Origin: Cafeteria roenbergensis
Lineage: Eukaryota; Sar; Bigyra; Bicosoecida; Cafeteriaceae
Length of the DNA: 64,000 bases
Reading direction: 5' to 3'
NCBI GenBank assembly: GCA_008330645.1
Contig: VLTN01000071.1
Location: forward strand, 107,817 to 171,816
The position numbers and the translations under genes are program-made. The number at the start of each line of letters is the position of its first letter. Position 1 is the stretch's first letter. This document shows, in pieces, positions 1-9,300 of the stretch. The notes beneath the pieces are model-generated. The model ran no database searches. It saw only the letters and a program-made list of their open reading frames with translations, and was not told the DNA's origin.

Positions 1-616
1 ACGGTCCACTCGTCGGCCGTGAGGCCGCCCTCCAGGCCGGCAGCCGCGGCCGCCGCGATGGCAGCGCTCACGGAGCTGGCAGAGGTCGCGTCAAAGGACG
101 CGTCCTCGCCAAGCGCTCCCGCCTCGGGCAGCTGGGGTGCCGCGCCGGCGTTGAGCGAGTTGCAAAGCCACTCCGCGACCTCCGCCCGCACGCCGAGGCC
201 CGCGCGCGCCACGCAGACGAGGATCCCAGCGCAGGCGGCGCGCGACGCCGCGGAGTTGGACGCGCCCATGCGGCAGCCGCTGGGCAGCGCAAGCCCCTCG
301 GGCGCGGTGGTGAGAAGGGTCCCGGCCTTGGCCGAGGCGCTCATCTGCGGAAGTGGCAGGCCAGGGATCCCTCGCGGGGCGGTAGCGGGCGCGCGCCATG
401 CGCGCGCGCTCGCGGGCGGGTCCCACGGGGAGGAGCCACGGGCGGCGGTGCGCGGCGCTGGGGCGACATGCGCCTGAAGGCGAGAGCGCTCACCTTGGCG
501 CTGACGCTGGCGTCAAACATGGCCTGCCCGGTGCCGTCGACCACGGCGAGCAGCTCCTTGGGGGGCACCACGCGGTTGCCGAAGACGACTCGAGTCGCGA
601 AGGCCATGGCTGCCAT
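1..616 (-). CDS. Aromatic amino-acid ammonia-lyase-like protein, partial
   Basis: The 3' part of the gene lies beyond the window edge. Exon 1 (494..616) gives 41 residues from an ATG at 616, with a second ATG at 607. An intron at 345..493 has GTGAG and GCAG ends, and exon 2 (1..344) stays open to position 1. Exon 2 contains SRAACAGILVCVARAGLGVR, then AEVAEWLCNSLNAG, then PQLPEAGALGEDAS. This order (R...L..N.LA.G.SG.R, E.L...LN.G..P..P..G..G) resembles the segment of histidine/phenylalanine ammonia-lyases just before the catalytic Ala-Ser-Gly that forms the MIO cofactor. Here the aligned triad reads Glu-Asp-Ala, so the protein may not be a classical lyase. The family call rests on this short segment only. 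The next gene diverges from it, with 175 bp between start codons. Confidence 0.4.
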
Positions 617-667
617 GGATGCACGGCCTGCTGGGTGGGGGCGGGCGCGCGCGCGTGGCGGCGGGCG

Positions 668-677
668 GCGGCTCTGC
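668..677 (+). promoter_or_regulatory. GCGGCTCTGC upstream element
   Basis: The element lies between the divergent starts at 616 and 792, 52 bp upstream of the minus-strand ATG. It continues as CTCTGCCGGCAGAG, a palindrome, so the core is readable on both strands. The same decamer lies upstream of four other starts in the window. Its function is inferred from recurrence only. Confidence 0.35.
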
Positions 678-791
678 CGGCAGAGTCGGACGCGCGCAAA
701 TGCAGCCGGAGTTGCCGGCGAGTGGCGAGTGCGGTGCCGTTGCGGCAAGCAGCGGCCGGCCGGGGAGGCGGGCACAGCGGCGCGGGCGGCC

Positions 792-1838
792 ATGGCGGCT
801 GGGTATGGCATTGCCGGGCACACCAACACCTACACGCGCGCCTCTGTGGGCAACTGGACGGAGGACAAGCTCGCGGACGAGGCCACGCGCAGGCGGGGCT
901 TCGAGTTCACCCCGTTCGAGGCCACGACCGAGGCGCGGGCCAGGTTCTCGCACCCCGGGCGCGAGCCGGCTCGGGACCTCGGGCCCCGCCCGCTGCCGTC
1001 GACGGATGCGGACCCCCGCGCGGGGCAGCCGCCGCACATTCTGATGGCACACGGTCGCCGTTCGTTCGACCCCAAAGCCGACGACCCGACTCGCTTTGCG
1101 AGCATGTCGCACACGATGCACTCTTCTGCTGTTGCCGCCATGCCGCTGAGCTCCACCGACGCTCTGGCCGAGCCGGACCGGCGGCGAGCGGGCGTGGAGG
1201 CCGCACTCATCGGCGGCAACCGCACCGGTCTGATGACGATGCGCGAGAAGACCGTGAGAGCGCCTCTGGGCCGCCGCGCAGCTGCCGCTTTCCGCACGCG
1301 CCGCCCTTGGGGCCTGCTGGGGCCTCGCGCCCCGTGCTGGGCGCTGGGCCCTGCCTGCGTCCGTCGCGCGCTGGCGCCACCCCCGCCCCTGGCCCGTTGC
1401 TGCCTCCCCCCCCCCCCCCCCCCCCGCCACGTCACACACACCATGCGCCTCGCCGCGAACGCCCGGTTCTGTCGCCCCCTGCGCGCGCTCTCTCCTCCCC
1501 TGGCGCTCTCGCAGCTCATGGTGGGGGCCGACCCCCGCGACCCCCGCGGCGCAGGCGGGGGCGGAGGCCGGCCAGCCCCTGCGGGGGCCGGCGCCACCGC
1601 CTTCTCGACCACGTCGCGCCTCGCCACCAAGCCCACGGAGGACGCCCTCCGCATCAGCACGGCGCTGCGGGGCGGGGACGCCTCGGCCTCGGCGGCGGCT
1701 GCCTCCTCGCCCGGCGTGGAGACGATCACCATCCCCGACGGCCTCGGCGGCACGGTGACGCGGGTGGTCGGGAAGCCCTCCACCCGCAAGCCAGGGTTCA
1801 CCGCATCGTTTGCGACCAACCGCACGATGAGGGGCTGA
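792..1838 (+). CDS. CFAP68-like ciliary microtubule inner protein
   Basis: Exons 792..1253 and 1515..1838 give 261 residues. The intron 1254..1514 has GTGAGA and CGCAG ends and a run of C's near 1409. It is a multiple of three and open, so an unspliced reading is possible, but its translation is only Ala/Arg/Pro-rich. The N-terminus reads HTNTYTRASVGNWTEDK, followed by FEATTEAR about 20 residues later. This matches the layout of vertebrate CFAP68 (C11orf1), a doublet-microtubule inner protein with an NxxAYxxxxxxGNWNEE motif followed by FETTYD. The rest of the chain is not recognisable. The function, a structural protein inside ciliary doublets, follows from the family and the call is moderate. 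Other ciliary genes occur in the window (IFT54, CFAP20-like). Confidence 0.5.
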   Translation: MAAGYGIAGHTNTYTRASVGNWTEDKLADEATRRRGFEFTPFEATTEARARFSHPGREPARDLGPRPLPSTDADPRAGQPPHILMAHGRRSFDPKADDPTRFASMSHTMHSSAVAAMPLSSTDALAEPDRRRAGVEAALIGGNRTGLMTMREKTVRAPLGRRAAAAFRTRRPWGLLGPRAPCWALGPACVRRALAPPPPLARCCLPPPPPPRHVTHTMRLAANARFCRPLRALSPPLALSQLMVGADPRDPRGAGGGGGRPAPAGAGATAFSTTSRLATKPTEDALRISTALRGGDASASAAAASSPGVETITIPDGLGGTVTRVVGKPSTRKPGFTASFATNRTMRG

Positions 1839-2256
1839 CCCGCTGGCCGTTGCGTTGCGTGTTGCGTGCCCGTGGCCGACCGGCGCGCGCGAGATTGCCG
1901 TGACAAGGCGCTGGCTCGCTCGGGTGACTGCTGTCAGGTGCTGGGGCCAGCACGCCGGCACGGGCTTGGTTCAGCCTCAGGCAGGCCGGACGCCCGCCGG
2001 CACACACGCACACGTCTGTGACCTAGGAGAGCAGCAGCCGCCCGCTGGGCGCTGCGGGGCAGCCAGCCAGCGACACGCGGCCGAGGGCACCCACCACCCC
2101 GCGCCCTCTCGCGGGGGCTCGGCCACGGGCACCCTCCGACACAAACACGAATGCACACAGAGTGAGAGAGAGCGCGCGCCTCACAGACACAGACACAGTC
2201 ATACGAGCACACGCACATGCACGCACGCACGCACGCCCCCCCCCCCCGCGGCCGCC
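1839..2256. other. Convergent 3' intergenic region
   Basis: This region lies between the ends of the CFAP68-like gene and strumpellin. It holds no supportable gene. Its second half (about 2140-2240) is a CA/GA-rich simple-sequence stretch ending in repeated ACGC and a run of C's, presumably within the 3' UTRs. Confidence 0.6.
2143..2240. repeat. CA/GA microsatellite with ACGC repeats
   Basis: This is an imperfect ACAC/GAGA tract followed by four ACGC units and about ten C's, next to the strumpellin stop codon. A similar GT/GA tract lies in the convergent spacer near 50.6 kb. Confidence 0.7.
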
Positions 2257-5200
2257 TCACTGCGAAGTGACGCAGGCCACGACGTGGGCGGGGACGAATG
2301 CGGTGAGCGTGTCGCGCGGGAGGCCCAGGAGGTCGATGACGGTCTGCATGATGACCACGGCGTTGACGACGGCGGCGGGGACGGGCTGAGGCCGCTTGGC
2401 GATGAGGGCGACGTGGATGGCGGAGCGGACGTACTGGCCGAGGAAGCCAAAGGTGGAGCGGAACACGCGGGGGTGCAGCTGCCTCAGGAGGGTGGCGATG
2501 CCGGCGCAGAAGGGCACGCCGTCGACGTCGATGGCCCCGCGGCTGAAGTCGGACTGGACCAGGGTGCGGAAGTCGGTGTCGTACCGGAAGCGAGGGGCGT
2601 TGACGAGGACGATGAGGGCGAGCCAGAGGTCGAGGAGGGGGGTGGCGTCGCGGGTGACGTAGATGCGGTGCATGGGGTCCGCCACGCCACACTGCTGCAG
2701 CAAGGCCGCCAGCTGGGGCAGGAGGGGGTTCTCGGCCGTCGGGAAGGCGTTGTCGGCAGGGCGGTGGTAGTGGCGCCTCACGTCGTTGAGCACCGCCTCG
2801 TTGAGGGTGTCGGCCGCGGAGAAGAGGAGGCCGGACTCCAGCGAGGAGGCCTGCCGGAGCTGGTGCGCGAGGGCGCGGCGGAGGAGCTGCGAGTGGCCCA
2901 GGGCCACGACGTCGGCGGTTGCCGCTCCCAGCTGCGTGCTCAGGCGCTTGCAGACGGCGTCGTGGACGAAGACGCCGCGGGTGAGGAGGGCCGTGGTGGG
3001 GATGAGGTCGGCGCGGAAGCTGGTGAGGACCTCAGACGCGCCGGCGCGCATCTCCGCCACGAAGCGGCGGAGGCCGCGGTCAACGTGCCTGACTGCCTGG
3101 AAGCCCAGCAGGCGGTCGAGGCCGACGAGGCCGGGCACCCCCACGCAGTCGCGGAGGGCGGCGAGCATGCGCAGGCCGGCGAACTCCACCCCCTCGGGGG
3201 TGAACCAGCCGTCGGCAGCGGGGCTGAAGACGGTGAGGCCGGGGCGGGTCAGCGCCTCGAGCGCGCAGAGCGTGCGGCCGAGGAAGCCAAAGGTGACGTC
3301 GCCGTCGCGGGAGGTGAGGAGGGGGATGGGGGCCGCCGCGGACTGGTGGATGGATGCGTCGGGCGCCACCCGCTTGCGGACGAAGCGGTTGGCCTCCTGC
3401 TCCGCGTAAAAGGCGAACGCGCGGCTCACCTCCTCCTGCCACATGCGCAGGCCGGTGATGCCGATGAAGTCCTGGATGTACTCCACCGAGGCGTGCAGGC
3501 TGCGCAGGGTGTGGCCGGCTGCCGCCATCGCGGACAGCACGGAGGCGCGCGGGTCGTGGCCGCGCGGGGCCTTGGTGCCGTCGAGGCCGGAGAGGTCGAA
3601 GACGAGGGCCTCGTCGAGCGCCCGCACCACCCGGGCCACGAGCTGCTTGCGGATGCCGTCGTGGAGGATGGCGCGGGGGTCGAGCTGGATGACGCCCAGG
3701 AGGGCCTTCTCCTGGCGAACCACGCCGTCGGTGAAGACGGCGATCTGGTGGGTGCGGAGGGCGAGCTCGTGGCGCGCCTCGAGCCGGGCGAGGGAGGAGA
3801 GGTGCCCCACTTCAAAGGTGACCGGCGTGTCCACGAGCGACTCGGAGCGCACGCGAGCGACGCGCTCGAGGACCTGGAACACGACGAGGGGCACGGCCTC
3901 CATGACCCGGCGCACGAAGGCGACGAGCTGCGTGGAGTAGTGCTTCGCGATGGACTCCAGGTCCTTGGAGCCGGCCTGCACCACGCGGGCCACGGGGATG
4001 TTGAGGATGGAGGTGAGCTTGTGGAAGAGCGCTCGCATCGAGGCCAGGGCGGCGGGGGAGCGCTGGATGCGGTCGTGCATCATGGGGAGGAGGGACTCGA
4101 TGATGGTCCCCCACGCGTAGGAGAGGTCGGCGATGAGCTCCGTGTGCTGCACGACCGACTCCTCCACGTTGAGCAGGCGCACCATGCCGCCCAGGCGGTC
4201 GGCCGTGGTGCGCAGAAACTCGACCACGATGGGGTGTGAGTCCACCGACTCGAACTCCTGCACCTCGCGCAGGGCCAGAACCAGCTTGTGGACCTTGCGG
4301 CCGGCCACGGTCGGCCGCGACGGGTCGAGCGCGTTGACCTCCCCGGCGAGGCGCAGGAACCACTCGGCCAGCCCCTCGTCCGTGTCGATGTCCGACGGGA
4401 TGGTGCCCTGGAACAGCGCGGCCAGCTGGCTCAGCTGCGAGCTCACCAGCGCCTGCGCCTCGGCCCAGCTGGCCGCCCGCTTGTCGATCACGTCGTTGAG
4501 CAGGCCCTTGAGGCGGAACTCGAACTCGGCGGTGCGGAGCAGCATGTCCAGCATCTCGTCGTCGGGGGGCGCGTGCTCCAGGACCGCGGCGCGGAACCCT
4601 GCGTGCGCCGTGTGGCGGTGCAGCATCAGCCAGCGCAGGGCGATGTTCGACTCCCGGAGCACGTCCAGGACGGCCTTGACGCCGTCCGTCACGGTGGTCT
4701 CGGTCAGGGCGCCCTCGGCGAGCAGCTCGCGGAGCGAGGCGTCGGCCCGCCGCTGCTGCTCCGCCGCCCGCCGGGCGAGCTCCGACACGCGGTCGGGCCG
4801 CAGCGTGTCCGTCTGCATCGCCGCCATGGCCGCGGGGAACTCGGCCCACTCGCGGGAGAGGTCCACGGTGAACCCCATGTAGACAGGCAGCACCCAGCTG
4901 TCGGAGAAGTGGCGGTCCACGAGCTCGCGCATCTTGCTGCGGTCGCGGATGAGGTCGGCCGGGGCGAAGTGCAGCACCACGTACACCAGGGCCGCCTGCT
5001 GCGCCAGCGCCGCCGAGCGGTGGTCCGGCCGCGGGAAGATCTTGAGCTTGTTGTAGATGTCGTCGCTGCGCAGCGTGCCGAGCAGCTGGGAGACGGCGGC
5101 CGCTGGGAGGGGCGCCCGGGCAAAGAGGGCGAGCGGGTACTGCTTCGGCCGGCAGCCCCCCAGGGCCTCGGCGTAGGCGCGGTTGTGCGCGCGGGAGCCG

Positions 5201-5880
5201 TGCGGGCCGGCGCGGAGCGCCAGCACGTCGGCGCGGCGCTCGGCAAAGCGCCGGTCGAGGAACCCGGAGTCCTTGCAGAGGCGAGACACGGGCTCCACGT
5301 TGCGGGCCGCGCCCTCGCCCTGGTAGCGAAGGTGGGCGACCACCAGCCGCTCGCGCGCGACGCCGGGGATCTTGCGGTCCATCAGCAGGAGCATCATGCC
5401 CTTGAGCGCCATGGCCTCCGCCACGAGCTGCCTGCCGTCAGTGTCCAGGAGGACCGCCTCCATGGTCGACTGGATGAAGAATCCTTCGTCAAGCTGCTCC
5501 AGGAAGGAGCGCAGGTCCTCGTGGTACTTCCAAATGGAATCGAACAGGGTGTAGAAGCGGCCCACGATGGCCTCGTGCGTGGCCTGGCTCTCGTCGTCCA
5601 GGTCGGAGAGCTCCACGCTGTCCGACACTTGCGAGTCGAACACCTCGGGCTCGCTCATGTACCGCTGCGTGAACAGAACCGGGGCATACCTCGCCGCGGT
5701 GGCCCGCTCCGCCGGATCGCAAAGCTCCACCCCCAGGAAGGCGGCGGGCACGTGCTCCGCCAGGCGCGAGAGCTCGGCAATGATTGCGCTTCCGCGAGAG
5801 CACAGCCGCAGGATCGTCTGCCCGCACACGCCCTCGAGCAGAGGCTCTTCCGCGTCATTGAACACCGCGCTGGCCGCCAT
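2257..5880 (-). CDS. WASHC5: WASH complex subunit strumpellin
   Basis: This is a single-exon gene of 1207 residues, close to the roughly 1160 of animal strumpellin. Strumpellin is a scaffold of the pentameric WASH complex, which activates Arp2/3 on endosomes for cargo recycling. Diagnostic blocks are the N-terminal FLEQLDEGFFIQ (about residues 126-137) followed by AVLLDTDGRQL, MMLLLMDRKIPGVARERLV (about 162-180), and helical sequence throughout with no signal peptide or membrane segment. The ATG at 5880 heads the conserved region directly and nothing coding-like lies upstream in frame. It diverges from the ammonium transporter across 452 bp. CCDC22, a partner of the same endosomal pathway, is about 13 kb away. 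A long antisense ORF is a shadow of the codon bias. Confidence 0.93.
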   Translation of the reverse strand: MAASAVFNDAEEPLLEGVCGQTILRLCSRGSAIIAELSRLAEHVPAAFLGVELCDPAERATAARYAPVLFTQRYMSEPEVFDSQVSDSVELSDLDDESQATHEAIVGRFYTLFDSIWKYHEDLRSFLEQLDEGFFIQSTMEAVLLDTDGRQLVAEAMALKGMMLLLMDRKIPGVARERLVVAHLRYQGEGAARNVEPVSRLCKDSGFLDRRFAERRADVLALRAGPHGSRAHNRAYAEALGGCRPKQYPLALFARAPLPAAAVSQLLGTLRSDDIYNKLKIFPRPDHRSAALAQQAALVYVVLHFAPADLIRDRSKMRELVDRHFSDSWVLPVYMGFTVDLSREWAEFPAAMAAMQTDTLRPDRVSELARRAAEQQRRADASLRELLAEGALTETTVTDGVKAVLDVLRESNIALRWLMLHRHTAHAGFRAAVLEHAPPDDEMLDMLLRTAEFEFRLKGLLNDVIDKRAASWAEAQALVSSQLSQLAALFQGTIPSDIDTDEGLAEWFLRLAGEVNALDPSRPTVAGRKVHKLVLALREVQEFESVDSHPIVVEFLRTTADRLGGMVRLLNVEESVVQHTELIADLSYAWGTIIESLLPMMHDRIQRSPAALASMRALFHKLTSILNIPVARVVQAGSKDLESIAKHYSTQLVAFVRRVMEAVPLVVFQVLERVARVRSESLVDTPVTFEVGHLSSLARLEARHELALRTHQIAVFTDGVVRQEKALLGVIQLDPRAILHDGIRKQLVARVVRALDEALVFDLSGLDGTKAPRGHDPRASVLSAMAAAGHTLRSLHASVEYIQDFIGITGLRMWQEEVSRAFAFYAEQEANRFVRKRVAPDASIHQSAAAPIPLLTSRDGDVTFGFLGRTLCALEALTRPGLTVFSPAADGWFTPEGVEFAGLRMLAALRDCVGVPGLVGLDRLLGFQAVRHVDRGLRRFVAEMRAGASEVLTSFRADLIPTTALLTRGVFVHDAVCKRLSTQLGAATADVVALGHSQLLRRALAHQLRQASSLESGLLFSAADTLNEAVLNDVRRHYHRPADNAFPTAENPLLPQLAALLQQCGVADPMHRIYVTRDATPLLDLWLALIVLVNAPRFRYDTDFRTLVQSDFSRGAIDVDGVPFCAGIATLLRQLHPRVFRSTFGFLGQYVRSAIHVALIAKRPQPVPAAVVNAVVIMQTVIDLLGLPRDTLTAFVPAHVVACVTSQ

Positions 5881-6332
5881 GTCGGCAGACAGCAGGCCGG
5901 ACGGGGGGATGGGGCGGGCGGTGGGAGAAGGGGCTGTGGCCGCAGCAAGCTGGAGGTGCGCAAGCTGCCGAGCCGCGAGCCGCTCCGATGGGCCTGCCGC
6001 GCGCCGTGGAGAGGGGTGCGAGCGGGTTCCGGTTGCGGACGCTTCCGGGCGCGGGGAGGGCGCAGGCGGCGCTCAAGGGTGTGCCGGAGGAGCCGCCGCG
6101 CGCCGCGCGCGCTTTTCGTCGCGGCAGGCTTTGACGGCTCGCGGTTGTTGAAGCCGCCAAGCTGCACAGAGTTGGGCGTTGTTGAGGCTGCGCGAGTCCC
6201 CTCAACTACGGCGAACTACGCGGGCCCTGAGCGGGAACTCTGCCGGCAACGACGCGTGCAGCGCGGCACCCGCGACAGCGCTGCGCCTTGCCCGCTACAG
6301 GCGGACGGGGGGCGGCCGCCGCCCCGAGGGGG
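5881..6332. other. Divergent promoter region, WASHC5 / ammonium transporter
   Basis: This is a 452-bp GC-rich spacer between two divergent ATGs. A possible splice acceptor (CTACAG near 6300) precedes the transporter ATG, so an upstream non-coding or short coding exon of the transporter cannot be excluded. No other element is recognised. Confidence 0.5.
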
Positions 6333-9300
6333 ATGTTCGATGAGGCTTTCATGGTGCTGGCCACCATGGTGGTTCTGCTCATGGGACCAGGCTTTGCGTT
6401 GCTCGAGGCCGTGAGCGCGACAAGCGATGTGGCCTGACGGCACTTGCCTGCTTCCCCTGCCGCGGGCGCCGCTGCGAGCAGTGTCGCTAGGCGCGGCTGC
6501 GCAAAGCCGGGAACGCGGCGGGGCTGGGCGACTGCCGCCGGCTGCGGCCGCCCCCGCTGCCGCGCCGCGGCAATGGGGGGCGGCGGCGTGCCGGGTTGAA
6601 GCTGCTTGTGCGCCTTGGTCCGCGTCCGCCCGAGCGGAACGCCGCTCGGCCCTGCCCCCGCCCGGACCCCTTGCCCCTCGCTGCCCCCAATCCCGCCGTG
6701 CTTGGCCGCGTGGGCCCGCTCGTGCTCTCCCCTGTGCCGCAGGGGGCGGCCCACTCGTCCAGCGCGGTTCACCTGCTGATGAAGAACTTCGTGGACTGCT
6801 GCATCAGCGGGGTCGCCTTTTGGTCGGTCGGCTACGCCATCGCCTTCGGAGTCGGACCTGGCCACTCTGAGGCAAGCTTCGCGGGCGCTTCGGGGTTCTT
6901 CCTTGTGGACGTGAACCTTGCAAAGTTCTTCGCGCAGTACGCGTACGCCGCGAACGCTGCAACCATCTTTGGCGGAAGCGTGGCCGGGCGCACGCGCTTC
7001 CTGGCCTACGTGGTGGTGGCCATGTGCATCGCGGCGTTCGTGTACCCCGTCGCCGCCCACTGGGCGTGGGGCCCAGGCGGCTGGCTGGGAGCGCGGGGAT
7101 TCATCGACTTCAGCGGCGGCTGCATCGTCCACGTCGTGGGCGGGCTGGTGGGCCTCGTCGGCGCCGCCCTGCTCGGCCCGCGCATCGAGGCCAAGGGATG
7201 CGCGCTGCCGGAGAGCGCCGGCGAGGCCGACCGGCGGCGGCAGGCAGCGGAGGAGCACGAGGAGCGTGCGGCCGCGGCAGACGCCTCCCCGGGGCGGCCG
7301 CAGGTCTGCCCGCGGCAGGGCTGCTGCGCCCGCGGCCCGTGCTGCTGCTGCTTCGGCTGGCCCTCGCGGCGCAGGTGCTGCGACTGCTTCTGCTCGTCGC
7401 TGGGGCGCCTTTGCGGGATGCTGGACACCTCGTGCGACTGGGAGGAGCTGCAACCCGTGGAGAACAGGGGGTCGGGGGGCAGGGGCTGCCTCGGCACGCT
7501 GGTGGGGCCGGTCTGCGGCGGGCCGCTGCGCCGGTGGGAAGAGGAGGAGGAGGAGGAGGAGCAGCTGGCCGAGCGGGCGTCGCTGAGGAGCGGCGGCGCC
7601 ACCGCCTCCTCCTCCTCCCCGCCCCCGCCGGTGGTGCCAGAGGGCGGGGCTCCAGCGGATGGGGCCGACGGCGGGGACGGGGCGGGCAATGGCACTCGTG
7701 CCGCCGCGGGCACGGCGGGGATCCCCGCCAGCCAGGCATCGCCCGGGCGCGCCGGAGAGAGCGCTGTGGTGCGGGTGTGGCCGGACGACGACAGCACGGC
7801 GCCTGGGGGCGCCGATGGGCGGCCCACGGTGCCGCGGCGGCGCCAGCTCCCAGCGGGCCTCGAGGCCTCGGCCGCGGAGAGTCGCGCCGCTGGCGCGGCA
7901 GGGCCGCGCGAGGACATCGCCGACCCCGACCGCCGGATCAGCGCCGACTCGGCCGACCGGCTGACATCCAGCGGCCCGGCGCCGGGCGGCGAGCGGCGCC
8001 GCGGCCTGCGCTGCTGCCTGCGGTTTCGCGAGGGCTTTTGGGCCCCGATCGCGCCCCTGCGCCGCAGCGTGCCGCACCACCGGCCGTTCATGCTGCTGGG
8101 AGTGTGGCTGCTGGCGGCCACCTGGCCGGCGTTCAACGTGCTCTCGGTGGCCTTTCTGCCGGACAACATATCGGACGACGTCCGGGGCCGCGTGGCGGGG
8201 CGCTGCGCCACCAACACGATGCTGGCGCTCTCGGCGGCAGGCACGGTCCAGTACCTGCTGCAGCGCTCGGCCGGCGCCACGGCCCGGTACAGCCTGGCTG
8301 AGTTCTGCAACGCGGTGCTGGGCGGGGCGGTGTCGGTCACGGCGGGCTGCGCGGTGATGCAGCCGTGGGCGGCCATTGTGGTGGGGACGGTTGCTTCCGT
8401 GGTGGTGGGGTGGGCGTCGAGGATGCAGCGGCTGGTCGGGCTGGACGACCCGCTGGACGCGGCGCCAGTCCACGCGGCCTGCGGGGCGTGGGGCACCATC
8501 GCGCTGGGCCTGCTTGCCGACACGTCGCTGATGGCGGACATTGGGAGGGCGACGCCGGGCGAGGGGGGCATGGTCGTGGCCGAGGGCGCGGGCCAGCTGG
8601 GCGCGCAGCTGACGGGGCTGCTGGCCGTGGCCACGTGGGCGGTGCTGGCGTCGCTGCTGGTGTTCGGGGCGCTGACGTGGTGGGGCCAGCTTCGCGTGGC
8701 GGACGAGCAGCAGGTGCTGGGCATGGACCTGACCAAGCACGACGCGGAGCACGCGTACCCCGAGTTCGAGCTCAGGCGCGTCAGGGGCACGGAGCTGCGC
8801 CGCGACGGGGGCATGGTGACCTCCGGGGCGGAGGGCGACGAGGACGCGCAGTCGGTGCAGCGGGCGTGGGCGCAGGAGCGGGCAATGCGGCTCGGCGCCA
8901 CGGGCGGGGGGCCGGGCCACGTGTCCGACCTGCCGAGCCCGTGGGCGCACGCCCCCGCAGGCACAGGGGCTGTGACGGCGGGCGGGGGCTGGGCCACGGC
9001 CTGGGCCCACGCCTGGCCGCTGGCGCACCCGATGGCGGCGGCGTCGCCGGACGCCGCGTCCAGCCCGCAGTTTTCGCCCTTCATCGGCCCGATGGGCGGC
9101 GGGGCCCTTCCCGACGGCGGGTGGCACCGCGCCGCCAACGCGGTGACGTGGGGCGGCATGAGCGTGCCGGTGGTGCCTCGGGAGAACAGGCTGCTTCGTA
9201 TCTTCGGCCAACCCGCCGGGGCGCAGGAGCAGGACCCCGTTGGGCAGACGGACCCCGCCCACAGGCTGGCGACCGCCGGGCCGGACGTGGCTCCCGAGAC

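Noticed and set aside
1254-1514. In-frame, stop-free intron of the CFAP68-like gene read as coding (likewise 16779-16883 and 52386-52511)
   Set aside because: Two of the three have GTGAG donors and the third has GTGCG; all have GCAG acceptors. Their translations are basic or Ala/Pro-rich, unlike the flanking exons. Open reading is expected by chance in such GC-rich DNA.
1855-4239. 794-codon plus-strand open frame opposite strumpellin (and a 708-codon one at 4288-6414)
   Set aside because: It is a mirror of the GC-rich codon bias of WASHC5. The translation is Glu/Gly/Val/His repeats without family motifs and the first starts at a GTG.
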